64,000 nucleotides of DNA from Prosopocoilus inquinatus (Eukaryota; Arthropoda; Insecta; Coleoptera; Lucanidae). The stretch spans positions 50,016,707 to 50,080,706 of the forward strand of contig CM069874.1 in the NCBI GenBank assembly GCA_036172665.1. The letters are read 5' to 3'. This document shows, piece by piece, positions 11,345-23,785 of this stretch. Each line of letters starts with the position of its first letter. Position 1 is the first letter of the stretch. Under the pieces are notes generated by a model, which saw only the letters and a list, made by a program, of their open reading frames with translations, ran no database searches and had not been told where the DNA came from. Both the position numbers and the translations under genes were made by a program.

Positions 11345-11579
11345 TTATAAAGTCAAACTTAAACTATAAGCCTGCCTTAAAAACGAATAGAATAACGGGT
11401 TGCGGTCTAATTGGACGTTTTTACAAGGATAAGCTCCTTTGTTTCAAGTCATTATTTCGATTTTTATTAAAATCTTCCTTAGGGGAGCTATAAGAATCAA
11501 CAAGTGTCACATTAAGCTGAAGTAAAATGATGCCGAACATACAGATTGGATGTTGTTCTACAACAAAATGCTAGAGGTA

Positions 11580-12997
11580 ATTTCCCATAAAATGAAAAAT
11601 ATTAATATTACACAACGTAATAAACTCAAAGCCTTATTACCACCTGCATCTGTTGCAGAAAAGGATCTTATAGAGAAAACATAGTTGTTAATCAATCTTC
11701 TGAACTTTTCAATGATACAGAAATAGCTTTTCTAAATAGAGACTTAAAATTTAATTTACCATATCGTAAACCACCGACCAAGGATATTGTGGCGAGTATT
11801 GAAAGGGCGATCAGTCCTTTGGATGAAATTAACAAAAACTTCATTAGAAATGCTTGCAAAATACAACTTAAAAGCAATTTAAATAATTTAATAAAAACTG
11901 TACAACATAATGAATATTATAAAATCATTGAAGTGTTAAGAAAAAAAAAGGTTTCTACTTAAAAGCTGACAAAGGTAATAAGATTGTGATTTTAGATAAA
12001 CCTGATTATTATGAACGGGTAAACAAACAACTTAATAAATAACGGCCCCACAAGAAATTAGCCGGAAACCCGTTTCCAAAGTTAATTAAAGCTGTCAAAG
12101 ACACGATTAAAAAATGCCCCAATCTTATTACTAAACAGAATAAATTTAAGATTGATGTATGTAACCCCACTGTACCCAAATTGTATGTCCTTCCCAAAAT
12201 ACACAAGGCAGGTAAATTGGTGAGAACCAATCGTGTCCGGTATAAACTCACCCACTTACTCTCTTTTCAGATGGTTGAATATCGAGCTCAGTGCGCTTCC
12301 CAATCTTCAAGATAAATTTTCGGTAAAAAACTCAATGGAGTTTATAAATAAGATTAAAAACATTTCTTTACAAGAAGGGGAAATTATGGTCTCCTTTGAT
12401 GTTCAATCCTTATTTCCTAGTATGCCCATACCTGAAACACTAACTTATTTGCGGGAACTACTGACAGTTAGTAATGTAGATAAAGATTGATTGGAGGAAT
12501 GCATCAGGCTCACTTCTCTTTGTATGTCTCAGAATTGTTTTAAAATAAATGGTGAGTAATTTGAACAAATTCAAGGGACCGCAATGGAAAACTGTTTGTC
12601 ACCGTTTTTGATCAATTTATAAAGTAAATTCGAAAATGACGTAAGAGATAATGATCAGTATTTTCCAAGAATTTAGTCACGTTATGTGAATGACATTTTT
12701 GCTATTTTTGATACCAAGAAGTGTGATCTGGAGGATTTTATAGAAAAATTGAGTTCAAAATTTGATAGTATTAAATTTACATACGAAAAGGAAGAGAACG
12801 GTGCGATTTCCTTTTTAGACACTCGTATAATTAGAAACAGCAAAAATGAATTAGAAATCGACATTTATCGTAAAGATACAATTACAAGCCGGTTTATAAT
12901 TAATGAATCTCAAAATTCTGTACAACACAAACTCGCGGCTCTAAATTTTTTAGTAAATAGATTACTCTCTTTTCCACTTAACGAAATCCCGATTTGA
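11580..12997 (+). pseudogene. Penelope-like reverse transcriptase
   Basis: Recognisable in order: an N-terminal part (NQSSELFNDTEIAFLNRDLK), KADKGNKIVILDKPDYYERV (about 11965-12020), PKLYVLPKIHKAGK (about 12176-12215), SGINSPTYSL, then MVSFDVQSLFPSMP (12387-12430, RT motif with the first catalytic Asp). The stretch at about 12670-12715 includes YVNDIFAIFD; family members usually have a YxDD-type motif here, and the second residue is changed to Asn. It ends with KLAALNFLVNRLLSFPL. At least four frameshifts or stops are present. Confidence 0.85.
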
Positions 12998-13254
12998 TAA
13001 AGAACTCCAATATATTCTAAATGTTGCGGTTCATAACGGTTATACTCCCCAAATAGTAGATAATGTAATTAGGAAGATTAGCTATAGGAAACAGGTCCAA
13101 AATTCTAGCACTTTAACGGCAACTTCATCTCTAGGAAAATTTGTTAAAATGCATTTCGATTCGTTTTGCGCCAAAGGTTTAAAACATATTTTTAAAACCC
13201 AAAACTTACGATTAGGTTTTTCAACTAACAGTACCATAAAGAATTTATTGGGAA

Positions 13255-13593
13255 ACCCGAAAGATAAAGTTGATGTTGAACAGAATTTATGAAATTAAGT
13301 ATAACGAATGTACTAGTAAATATATTGGACAAACAAAAAGAAATATATTAACACGTTTTAAAGAACATTTAAGTCACTACAAGTACAATAGGTTTGAGAA
13401 ATCAAGTGTTGCACAACATATTTACAATACAGGACACAGTATTATTAAGGATCATTTAAAACTCATTAAGGAAATTTCAAATAATAGGGAATTAAATGCT
13501 TACGAAAGTATTTTTATTCGGAAAAATAAAAACAATTTAATGAATTCAGACAACGGACCAATTCCGTATTATTTGATTTATTCTAATTTGTAG
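13255..13593 (+). pseudogene. Penelope-like GIY-YIG endonuclease
   Basis: YEIKYNECTSKYIGQTKRN followed by LTRFKEHLSHYK matches the GIY-YIG nuclease that nicks target DNA for Penelope-like elements. The SSVAQHIYNTGHSI and ESIFIRKNKNNLMN blocks of the domain follow, to a stop at 13591-13593. Compared with copy 2, seven bases are missing just before the GIY segment, which removes the conserved Ser-Gly and shifts the frame, so this nuclease is detached from the RT. Confidence 0.85.
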
Positions 13594-14207
13594 GTTGTTA
13601 TTTGACGGTTCGTATTTAGATATATATGATTATTATCATTATTATTTTCTAAATCTTAAGTCAAAAATTGGCCGCTAGATGTCGTACTTGTTATGTCAGA
13701 AATCATCCGCTAGATGTCGCTACCTAAATCATATTTAAAGGGGTGTTAGAGACAGCTAAGCGCATTTGCAGTGGATATTTCATAAGGAGAGGATTCTCCG
13801 AGATAAAAAATTTTCCTAAAGTGCTGTTAACTTGCGGTGTGTGGGTGTGATTTGTCTCATCTGTAGGTTGTTTTTTGACGATTTATACCTAATATATATT
13901 TTATTTTTCAGGATTTTTAGGTATCAAATAACAGGGAATTATATACTTATTTATTCGTTAGGATAAGAAGCTTTTTCGGGTCTTTGGACTATTTACTTCC
14001 GTATTTCACTGTTGTTTGGTTAGCTCTTATTTGTAAGGCTTTTCTGACGGTTAATTTTAGATGTTCACATACTAATTTATTTTTACTTACATTTAGACAT
14101 ACATATCTTTTAGGATGATTAGATTGTTGTTAGTTTTTATATATTTTTGATTTTATTAGGATGATTAGGTTGTTTTTAGATCTTTTTAAGTGCTTTTAAG
14201 TTGGTAG

Positions 14208-14250
14208 CGTACTAAAGATGGCAACTTAGCTGCCGAAATACGCATCTACG
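14208..14250 (+). ncRNA. degenerate hammerhead-ribozyme-like motif, copy 1
   Basis: In the 3' LTR-like end of Penelope copy 1, the sequence has the layout of the motif at 32840-32882: a CUGANGA-like box (here CTAAAGA, with the invariant G changed to A at 14214), a stem ending GCTGCC, GAAA, then ATACGCATC. The box and stem substitutions suggest this copy is dead. Confidence 0.4.
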
Positions 14251-14329
14251 GATATAAAATTATTGTGGGCGGAGATTAATTTTCAATTATTAAGCTGAAG
14301 TTATTTACAAACTGGAGACTTTAAAGTCT

Positions 14330-15177
14330 TGCGCAGCCGTAACTGTAGCCTTTGCTCGTCGATCACAACTTTATATAGTATCTTGTTCACTGTTGTAGAG
14401 TTTGGTGAACAAATTGATGTCTCGACAAAGATGTGACGTATTTCCACTGTCAAGGCACCAAATATTCGTGGTGTCAGCAATCTGACATACGTTATCAGTT
14501 GACACTAGGGATACTTGAGGGGAACTCTTGCTCACTTTCTGAGATGTGCAATCTGAAGCCTTATGTCCCTTTTCGTTGCACTTGTTGCATCTGTACTTGA
14601 ATGGATGTTTCTTTCACTTCTTTGTAAACATAACATCCTGCTGCGAACTTGAACTTGTGCTTTTTCTAACATCACGCTTTTCAATTATCTTAATCCGTAC
14701 ATTTTTCGGAGCAGGAACCTCATCACGACTCTCAATTGCAACTCTAAAATTGTCGAAACTTGACGGTATGCTAAAAAACATCATGATAGCGAGTTGATCT
14801 GAATTAGTGTGTACATCCAAATCAGATAACTTATCCACTGTATCGAAGAAAATGTGTAGATGTTCACGTACTTATATCATCTCCTTCATTAATTATCTGC
14901 AGTGTAACTCCTTTAGGAGTGTGGCTTTACGTGCAAGTTACTCAAATATGTTATTTAATTTTAACCATAATTATCACGATGTGATGCAATTGTTGACTAA
15001 TTTTAACAGACTTGCACCTATGACGGAATCTTTTCATCTTTGGTGTACAAATCTCGAGTTGCAGCAGCATTATCTCCGGTAGGTTCAGGCCTTTCTACTT
15101 CACCGCTAGCATAACCCCAGGCATCATTTTTGATTAACAGAGCACGCATTTGCAATTTCCACGTATCCCTTTTTAAG
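14330..15177 (-). pseudogene. Copia Gag plus protease start
   Basis: The reading order is on the minus strand. Gag N-terminal blocks (DTWKLQMRALLIKNDAWGY, about 15090-15165) are followed by the Gag middle region (IPSSFDNFRVAIESRDEVP, about 14700-14760). A CCHC zinc knuckle CNKCNEKGHKASDC follows (about 14540-14585), and then the aspartic protease start WCLDSGNTSHLC (about 14415-14450), which keeps the catalytic Asp. Gag packages the RNA in the cytoplasm and the protease processes it. Frameshifts and a shortened Gag make it non-functional. Confidence 0.8.
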
Positions 15178-15194
15178 CCTCTGGGCCCATGACC
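15178..15194 (-). promoter_or_regulatory. Copia primer-binding site
   Basis: The minus strand reads GGTCATGGGCCCAGAGG immediately after the LTR. This matches the TTATGGGCCCAG-type site that Copia elements pair with an internal part of initiator Met-tRNA, with one change (TTA to TCA). The 60608-60623 site keeps the standard form. Confidence 0.65.
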
Positions 15195-15379
15195 TGATGG
15201 AACTTCATGGAAACACAAAATATGCACTTGGGCATACACGAAAACGTTTATTGAGTAATACAAGAAAATATGCGGTTTTCTAAAGACTTCTTTACAATTG
15301 CATTGAAAAATTTTTTGATACGATGATTTGATTTTGGTGCTGAATCGTATACTGGCAGTAAAATCACGCATCTCCAACA
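15195..15379 (-). repeat. Copia 5' LTR (single copy)
   Basis: On the minus strand the segment begins TGTTGGAGATG and ends CCATCA. It is directly followed by a primer-binding site of the same type as in the second Copia-like element of this window. No partner LTR is present, so the start is inferred from the TG end. Confidence 0.55.
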
Positions 15380-15389
15380 AACAACTGTT

Positions 15390-15676
15390 GTCGTTATTTA
15401 TTTTAGATGTTTAGAATTTAAGAAAGTTTGTGCTTTCTCGGGATATCTGTGAAGCACGAGCATATTTATTTACGTTATTAGTTAGGTAATTTGATACGGG
15501 GGCGGTTTAGTCTAAGAAACAAAGAAACGGGAGAGATTACGACAGCCTCCCGAGGCTTAGCGCGAAATGTAAACGTAGAACAAGTGGGGCTCATGGATGC
15601 GATTAAAATGTTGTGGATATTTGATAAGGGCTGTCCATGAAATATTAGCCGGGAGGAGGCGATGGTTATTAGTAGG
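15390..15676. other. GC-richer segment left of the hAT element
   Basis: This continues on the other side of the hAT at 17801. The sequence is more GC-rich than its neighbours and has no recognisable protein. It is probably the left part of an older repeat into which the hAT inserted. Confidence 0.35.
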
Positions 15677-17800
15677 CTTAGGATAATTATGCGTTTGCAT
15701 AATTGCATATGCAAATGCATATTTGGAACATTTCTATACATTAATGCATATTTTAACTTTTTAGGGCATTAATGCATAATTTCCTGCATTTTTTTGTTTT
15801 AATTGCAAATTTGGGATTATTTCTTATTGCCAAGTGCAAACTGACATTTTATAGCAGACAATCTGAACAACCAGTGTTTCAAAATCAGAACACTTGAAAA
15901 TAATAAGAGGATTAACAGTGTATGAAAACCGCCATTGTTTACTGCGACCCCACATTATCCCACGAATTTCCAAGTATTTTGTCCGCGTTAATAGTACTCG
16001 TACAGACCATGGTATGGGGTAGCTCTCTTTCTAATTTTACCAAGAAATTCTGCAGAAAATTTCATCAACCTTCAATAGTTGTATGCTGATTGCAATAGGA
16101 TTAACATCTCTCAAGATGCCAAAAGAAAAAAAGTGTGTAAGTGCAATTTTAAACCAGTTTGTGAAGGACTACGAGGATTTTATAACGGATGGGCGTCTGT
16201 TATTTTGTAAATACTGCGAGGTTCATGTTACGTCAACCAAAAAGTTTCAAGTCACGCAGCATCTTCAAACCGAAAAGCATGCAAGTAATAAAAATCGCAA
16301 AAGGGGAAATAACGAACGGCAGGTGTTAATTTCTAATTTACCGACGCCTGGACCTAAACGTTCAGAATTCAATGGAGAACTTTGTAAGGCTTTTGTTTGC
16401 GCAGACATCCCATTAGCTAAGTTAAAAAATGAAGTTCTTTGCCATTTTTTGGAAAAGTATACAAAGCAAAATATTCCAGATGAATCGACATTAAGAAAAA
16501 ATTATGTTTCTGAATTGTATACATTAACATTGGATAAATTAAGAGCAAAAGTAAAGGATCATTCTATTTGGGTGTCGTTGGATGAAACAACCGATGAAGA
16601 ACAAAGATGCATAGGAAATTTTGTGTTTGGTATATTAGGGGTTCCTGAAGAAAAAAATAAATCATATCTGTTGACTTTAAAAGTGTTGGACAAAGTAAAT
16701 CATTCAACAGTCGCTGCTTTTTTCAACGACTCTTTAAGTTTATTGTGGCCGCCTGGAATTTTATATGAAAAAGTGCTAGCGGTTTGTAGTGATGCTGCAC
16801 CATATATGTGCAAAACAATGCGGGGACTGCAGGTTTTATACCCAAACATGATACATGTGACCTGTTTAGCACATGGCTTACATCGAGTAGCTGATTTAGT
16901 TCGTAATCTTTATTCAAATGTTAATGTGCTAATATCATCTGTGAAAAAGATTTTCCTTAAGGCACCAAATCGTATTCAGAAGTTTCGAGAAATTTCGGGT
17001 GACATTCCACTTCCACCTGCGCCATTCATTACAAGATGGGGAAGTTGGATCGACGCTGCTGTGTATTACGCTGAAAATTTTGAAATTGTGAAGAAAATTG
17101 TTGATGAATTCGACTCTGAGGAAGCACAGTGCATCGAAGAAGCACAGAGTATTCTGAGAAAAAAAGGTATTCGAGAAGATTTAATTTTTATTCGAGCTAA
17201 TCTGGCATGCATTTCGACTGCAATCTCCAAGCTAGAAGCTAAGGTTCTATCTTTACAAGAAAGCATTCAAATAGTAGAAGATGTAGTTAACGGTTTAGCA
17301 AAACTCAAGAAAATATTTTTATCAATAAATTAAACGAAGTGCTGTCAAAGAATACGGGCTATTAGCAACTGAAGAATATAAGTGAAGTGTTGCAAAATGA
17401 ATCGACCCTTAATGAAAAAAAACGAACATTTAAGTGTCAATGACGTTGTAAAATACGAATTTGTACCAATAGTGTCCTGCGATGTCGAGAGAGTGTTTTC
17501 TCAGTACAAAAATATTCTCGCCGACAATAGGCGCAAATTTACTTTTGAGAATTTGTTACACCATGTTGTAGTTAAATGTAATTATAATTTGTTTCTATAA
17601 TAACGACTAAATAAATAATTTAGAATTAAAAAAAAGTTTTTGTTTTTTGTAGCAAAATAATGAAAAATGTGGTAACATAAAAAATATTATTTATTCTATA
17701 AAAGTTAATTTTTAATGCATATTTAAGTGTATATTTTTGATGATTTTAGTGTATATGTGCATGCATATTTTGAAGTTTTTTAATGCATAATTATCCTAAG
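15677..17800 (+). mobile_element. hAT transposon with near-intact transposase
   Basis: 16-bp terminal inverted repeats CTTAGGATAATTATGC at 15677-15692 and 17785-17800 are exact. Subterminal regions at both ends are crowded with TGCATAAT/ATGCATA repeats, typical transposase-binding sites of hAT elements. The flanking 8 bp are similar but not identical (ttagtagg and ttagtcat), consistent with an aged target duplication. Confidence 0.88.
16116..17600 (+). pseudogene. hAT transposase, BED finger type, almost complete
   Basis: The likely start is the ATG at 16116 (MPKEKKCVSAILNQFV) rather than the upstream in-frame ATG at 16083. A BED zinc finger follows (CKYCEVHV with downstream HLQTEKH). The RNase-H-like core is present: WVSLDETTDEE (first Asp), AVCSDAAPYM (second Asp), HVTCLAHGLHRVADLV and ITRWGSWIDAAVYY. 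Helical regions run to about 17330. After a short disrupted stretch (17320-17400) the C-terminal dimerisation domain is recovered in the original frame (DVVKYEFVPIVSCDVERVFS, ending at a stop at 17598-17600). The break consists of one frameshift in a T-run, one stop, and a compensating frameshift in an A-run, so only about 60 bases separate it from a full-length gene. It resembles CGGBP1-like BED/hAT proteins. Confidence 0.85.
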
Positions 17801-18480
17801 CTTAGTCATTAGAGATGAGTTGTACGTGGTGGCCGCGGTGTGTTGCCGGGCATGAACTGGCTGCCTGCAGAATATGACCTGTGATGGTATGTTCTGGCAG
17901 AAGTGTTAGGGCGGTACATTCTCACGATTCGCAATGCGATTTGAGGGTCATGAGTTATGCGGAAGTATTCTGGTAGCAGAATATTGTCCGGGACGCGATC
18001 CGGGGCGTTGGCAAGATGATGGTACCGTGCACCAGCATACTCGGGGCTCTTGTCGCGGTGTGCAAGTAGCACCGATGAAGAGCACGGTACCGGCAAAGCA
18101 ATTAGGTATATTCTGCATTCATTGTGAGTGAGAATTCGGTTGATTGCATTCCTGACCAGGTGATAGCATTGAGCTAAGGTCTGACTTGATGATGTCATTG
18201 GACCGGAGTGGAGTGGTACTTGACACTTACGCAGTCGATGATATCAACTGATCCTGAAAACGTATGCTTGGGAGACAAGGTATGCCAATATCCATCGGGA
18301 GGGGTGGGTTTAATATCCACAGGTGAATGTGGGGTTAATGCACGCGAAGGTACGAAGTCAACGTGCGAGGATGGCTTTTCCAGTATCCAATATCATTTTG
18401 AGGGAGCTACAGCTTCTAGATTCGCCACTGGAGTGGATGGGGCCGGAAAACGGCTCCGGTAAGTGGAATGTTCCATTTTA
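17801..18480. other. unidentified GC-rich segment right of the hAT
   Basis: GC-rich compared with the window, with overlapping open frames on both strands (for example minus 17809-18198, 129 codons, rich in His, Arg, Ser and Tyr). I do not recognise a protein family. It is likely the second half of the repeat interrupted by the hAT. Confidence 0.35.
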
Positions 18481-19878
18481 CTGAATAGATACTCGTAAAG
18501 GGTTACTTATAATTTGCATGATCCTTATCGAATTGGAATGCGATGCCTGGAAGCTAATATAATACGTTTACCCTCAGCGCCTGTTGCGGTTAGTGAAACG
18601 AGAAAAAAAGAACTTTAGGAATGAGAGACCTAACCAATGGTGAGTGAATGTTTATTATAACTCCGTCCTCAGATATTATTGTTTGTCTATAATATTTAAA
18701 CAAAAAAAAACCTAGCCAACACAACCATAATTTCAATTTTGAATTCATAGCACCGCATATAGAAAACAAAGTTACAAAATTAGATTTGCTTGAATCATTA
18801 GAAATCAATAAACTTAAAAATTTTAATTTCGAACACCCTACATGCGTCAAAATAATTTTCGGTTAGTGCAGTACTCAACAGGCAGACTATCTATGAAAGA
18901 AAAGAAATCTGTCTTGTATAAATGAAGCAGGATTACTGACTCAACCTGTATAAATCAAGCCCTAGTCTGCGCGCCGGTGTTGTACGCTTGCGCCCCTCGA
19001 GCGCGGGATAAGGGTTACGGGTCGTAGTATCGAAAAATCGATTTACTCCGTCTAGCCTGAGACCGCGCATTGTTGATGTTCCCCTATCCCAGCCGACCAC
19101 CCGCCCTCTACAAAGCAGGTCACCGACACAGAATCCGATTTTGTGCGAGTCACCATTACCACACATCATCCAACCCAGGCCCTATTTAGATGAGCCCGTT
19201 CTTGTTGCATCATTTTGTTTTTCTACGATGTGCGAGCCATCTGCAACATACTATTTACGAGCGCCACATATTTATTGCCCTCATCAGAAAACTTGTTTTT
19301 TCATTGCGGCGAATGCGCTTGTTTTGAGAGTTATTTGGGGCGTGTTCGCTAAAATTAGAGTTCGTTGTAGGCAGCTGCATTGATGAAATTTTTGCCCGAC
19401 CGACTGACTCTCTGTTTATCATTCCATAATCCAAAACAAACAAAACAACTCGGTTGAAATAAAGTTGCCGACATCATCTGGAATTACCTATAACCAATGT
19501 TGTTCCTTATACATAAACAATGTTTGTCTACTTTTACAAATAAACAACAACGTGTAGACAATGTATACTACATATGTAGACTATGTAGAAAATCACTGTC
19601 TGTCGACATCCACATTAGGGTACATGAACATATTTTTAAAAAGATTTTATTTGAAAGTAGGTAAAAATACGATAATTTAGATATATTTCTTTTTTTTGAT
19701 AGATGAATATTAAAGCCGTAAAAAATTAAAGAAATTTTAATTGATTAAATTCCCGCCAAAACGCACATTCTGACCGTGTGACGTCAATGTTCACATCTTG
19801 TCAAATCGTAATAAGTGATCGTAATACGAACACATAAAACTTATTACAATAAATAGTAAAATATATTATCAGTATTGT
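18481..19878. other. non-coding stretch with no recognised feature
   Basis: It contains a GC-rich patch around 18960-19160, with short open frames on both strands that I cannot assign. The remainder is AT-rich. Confidence 0.4.
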
Positions 19879-20229
19879 GCTGTGCTCAGGGATGTAAAAT
19901 TACCGTAATTTAAAATTTTGGTAAATTACGAGTGTAAATTACCTTGTTATTTACCAAATTAAATTACCGGCAATTTAAAATCTTGTAATTATCTGTCATG
20001 GTAATTTGAAATAATATACTATGTAAATATGAAACTGTTTTATTTTGTAAATAAAATATTAAAAAATGTTAAAAATAAACTAAAAACTTCCTCTGAAAAT
20101 ATGAAAATAATAAGTACATAAACTTATAAAACAAAACAAGTAACAAAATTTTTATTGTTATTTCTATTGTCTCACTTCCTCTCCTTCCTGGTCTTCTTGT
20201 GGAAATTTATTATTTTCTTCAGTTTCTGT

Positions 20230-20262
20230 AAGTTTAGTTTAGTTTAGTTTAGTTTATTGTGT
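20230..20262 (-). repeat. LINE 3' microsatellite tail (TAAAC)n
   Basis: On the plus strand, TTTAGTTTAGTTTAGTTTAG-type pentamers mark the 3' end of the minus-strand LINE, where it joins hAT sequence. Confidence 0.7.
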
Positions 20263-20739
20263 GTTAAACATAAAATAACAAATAAAATAACAAATAAAAT
20301 AACAAATAAACTTAATGAATAGTTAATAAGTTCATGCCTATATTAATTAATTAATGAGTGAGTTAATAACATTAACATTATAAGTAGTTAATAACATATT
20401 AACAACATATTAACATAAATTAATTGAAGAAAAATAATTAAATAAGGAAAAAAGAAAAATAATTAAATAAAGAAAAGTACACACAACCACAAGGCATAGA
20501 TTCAGTTACAAACAAGTCTGTACTGATCTTCCATCTATGCCTTGAAGAAATTGAGGATCCAGAGTAAATAAAATGCCTATTGAATAACTTAAACTAAAAT
20601 AAAGAACTAAAAATAAAATAGCTAAAAAAACACAAAAAAAAAAAAAATATGTTCTGCGAGTGCCCGTACACCACCACTTTTCTTCCCATTTCCTTTTGAA
20701 CCGGTATAAGGTAGAATTATATAAAAAAAAAAAAAAAAT

Positions 20740-22446
20740 TTATTTCATAGAGCCCTCGGCCACTAAACCACACTGAATTTGAAATAAAAATTTGCCAATA
20801 TCGTTTTTAAACTTTTTTAGATTTGAATAAGAAAATTTATTTAAAAGATTATTACAAGCAAAATTATTATATATGTAGAGTTGATAAGAAAAAGAGCGTT
20901 CATACAGAGATGACTTATGAAAAGGAGGAGATATACGACCTCTAAATCTAGTATTGATATTATGTACATCACATCTGTATGTGATATTATTTACAAGATA
21001 TGGTGGTTTATGAGTAGTCAGTACTTTTTGAAAGAGACAGTAAGATTGTAATCTTCTGCGATTCTCCATATTCAACCAGCCAGCGTCTACTAATTTATGA
21101 GAGATATGATCAAATTTACGTATGCCATAGATAAATCTTAGACAATTATTTTGAACCTTCTGAATGCTGTAGATGGAGACTGAATCAATGGCGGTATGAT
21201 AGACTGGAGAGCAGTAAGTAAACTGACTCAATACTAAAGCTTCACATAATTGTTTTTTTATTTGTACACTGAAACATGATCTATAAGGAAATATTTTTTT
21301 TAAATTAGCGTAAGCATTGTTGTTATATCTTGACACTTGATCTCGATAGCGAAATGAGTTATCTAACATTAAACCTAGGCTCTTGCCTTTCTCAACTACT
21401 GGCAGACGCACATCGTTAATATAAATTTTAACAGTTTTCGATAGGTCACTACATATTTTCTTTTTACCAAATAATAAAAGTTTTGATTTATCTGGATTGA
21501 TATTGAGTGTATGTTGTAATGGTATTGAATAAATACTATTTAAATCTTCGTTGATTTCAGTCTCAGCTCTACGCCACTCAGAAGGTTTAAATGAATGATA
21601 TAACTGCACATCATCCGCATACATATGCCAAACGCAGTGTTTCACGTTTTTTAGTAAATTAGCAGTATAAAGTACAAATAATAACGGACCCAGGATTTAA
21701 CCCTGAGGGACACCGCATAAAATATGTAAAGGTTCAGATAAAATGTTATTAATATCAACAGTTTGAAAACGTTCACTCAAATAACTCTTTACTAGTAAAA
21801 CCGCATTAGGACCTAACCCCAGATATTTTAATATTGCTAAGATTAAAGGATGATTTACTGTATCGAAAGCTTTACTAAAGTCAAGGAGAGCGAGTAATGT
21901 CATGTCTCCAGCATCTGAAGCTTTGAGAATGTCATCTGTAACCTTTAGCAGCGCTGTAGTACAGCTGTAACCTTTCCTAAATCCTGACTGAAAACAAGGT
22001 AATAAATTGTTTATATCAATATGTTCCAGAAGTTGAAATTTTATAACTTTCTCAAAAATTTTTGATAATGGAGATAGAATGCTAATGGGTCTAAGATCTT
22101 TAAGCTGTAAGGGTTTGCTAACTTTCGGTAGCGGCTTAACTATTGCGTGCTTCCATATACTAGGAAAAATTTTAGTTAAGATACAGGAATTAATAATATG
22201 TGTAATAAATGGTAATATGTAAGGGCAGCACATTTTAATCATGTAGATACTTAGCCCATCACTACCAACAGCATTGGATTTAATTTGCTTGATAATATTA
22301 AATATGTCTAACACATCAACAGTACGGAATTCGAAATTATTTTCCAATAACGGAGCATTATACGCATTAGTTAAACAAGGTGATATGTTAGGCTGAACAG
22401 GTAAACCATTTGCTAGGAAATCATTATACAAATTAGGATCCAACAA
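20740..22446 (-). pseudogene. LINE ORF2, reverse transcriptase part
   Basis: Two consecutive frames separated by one stop. The first (22446-21697) holds KPLPKVSKPLQLKDLRPISI, FQSGFRKGYSCTTALLKVTD and LLALLDFSKAFDTVNH (first catalytic Asp), ending at GVPQG. A TAA replaces the Ser codon normally found there (at about 21699). The second (to 20740) continues the same frame with HMYADDVQLYHSF (catalytic YADD) and the C-terminal thumb and tail (FTYCSPVYH, NNCLRFIYGIRKFDHIS). Apart from the stop and the upstream frameshift the RT is complete. Confidence 0.88.
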
Positions 22447-23549
22447 ATGGTCTGGAATATTACATTGTTTTTTTTAGAAAATCCTAGGTTACTAAGATGG
22501 GACCAGAATGCATTAGTGCCATGAGATCTAGTTATAAATTCAAAGTAAGCCTTCTTTTCCAACAAAACAGTGTGAGATGTTAGGTTTCGCAGAGATTTGT
22601 AATATTCCCAATGACACGACAAACCCGTTCTCCTAAATCTAGATTTAGCTTTATCCCTGAGGGACATAAGCAATTGCAAATTATCAGTCAGCCACGGTAC
22701 ATTCTGCTTCTTAAAGAGTTTAGCTCTGATTGGAGCATGCTTGTCAAATAAATTGGTAATACTGAGATTAAGAAACTCTACTTTTTGATCAATATTGTTA
22801 ATATGATAAATACGATGTAGAGGTATACGTTCCAGATCATAAGCAAATGATTCGTAATTAAAATATTTAAAGCATCTATAAGAATGATAACCAGCTTCAC
22901 TTGAAGAGTTAGTACTCGAAATGGTACAATAAACTAAATCATGATCAGACATATCACAAGTGATGACACCTTTTTCAGAACAATTTTCATCATTGGTAAT
23001 GATTAAATCAATTAGTGATCTAGAATTTGCTGTAACTCTAGTCGGTTGGTCAATAAGCTGCTCCGCTCCGATAGCAGTTAATAAATTAGATAAACATTTA
23101 GTTGCCAGGCTATCGAATTTAAGTAAATCTATATTAAAATCACCACAACAATAAATTACATCTGACATCAACATAAATGATGCAAAACTATTTTCTATCT
23201 CATTCAGGAAAAGCTTGTAATTATAATAAGACGGATTGTAAGCCACACCAATTATGATTTTAGATCGACCGTTCACCTGTATCCAAAGTTGCTCGATTGA
23301 ATCACTTGACGGTAACATAGAGAATCGCAAAGAACTTCTTAAATATATACCTACTCCACCTCCACGCGTGACGCGATCCCGTCTGATGAAGGAATAACCA
23401 TCTACCTGAATAGTCTGATCAGGAATGTTAACCGACAGCCATGTTTCTGTAATCGCTAAAATATCTATGTTATTTTGTAATATAAAATATTTCAAATCGG
23501 CTAGTTTAGGCAAAAGGGACTGAATATTAATATGAGCTAATTTAATCAT
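22413..23549 (-). pseudogene. LINE ORF2, AP endonuclease part
   Basis: Starts MIKLAHINIQSLLPKL (catalytic Asn block). All endonuclease blocks follow: AITETWL (Glu), RGGGVGIYLRSS, CGDFNIDLLKF (Asp/Asn), RSLIDLIITND and CDMSDHDLVYC (Asp-His). This enzyme nicks target DNA to prime reverse transcription. The frame is lost near 22460 in a run of eight T (plus strand), which separates it from the RT; otherwise the domain looks complete. Confidence 0.85.
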
Positions 23550-23785
23550 AACAAATGGGATGGAAAATTAGGAAACATTCGTGTAATAGATAGATTACTA
23601 AATATTAGATCAATAATAGAAAAGTGATATTGTCGGACACTGAAAAGAAAATAACAATGAATATCAAAAGGAAAAAGAAAAGAAGGAAAGGTGACTTATG
23701 TAACTATATAGAACTTTGGTAGTGCAAAAGGATGAAGTACATTACTGTGAAAAATTAAGGGTATTTAACAAAATTTTGAAATCGT

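Larger units (their letters stand above)
11345..14300 (+). mobile_element. Penelope-like retroelement, copy 1
   Basis: A reverse transcriptase fused to a GIY-YIG endonuclease, followed by a roughly 700-bp non-coding end (13600-14300) that also flanks copy 2 at 32205-32925. This organisation defines Penelope-like elements. The 5' limit is approximate, because coding sequence becomes recognisable from about 11580. Multiple frameshifts make the copy inactive. Confidence 0.88.
14305..15379 (-). mobile_element. Copia-type LTR retrotransposon, 5' part only
   Basis: On the minus strand: 5' LTR (15195-15379), primer-binding site (15178-15194), Gag with zinc knuckle, then the start of protease. It stops at about 14305, where Penelope copy 1 begins, so integrase, RT and the 3' LTR are missing. 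Confidence 0.8.

Noticed and set aside
17809..18198. 129-codon His/Arg/Ser-rich minus-strand frame as a gene
   Set aside because: Overlapping frames on the other strand are equally open, as expected in GC-richer DNA; no family recognised.
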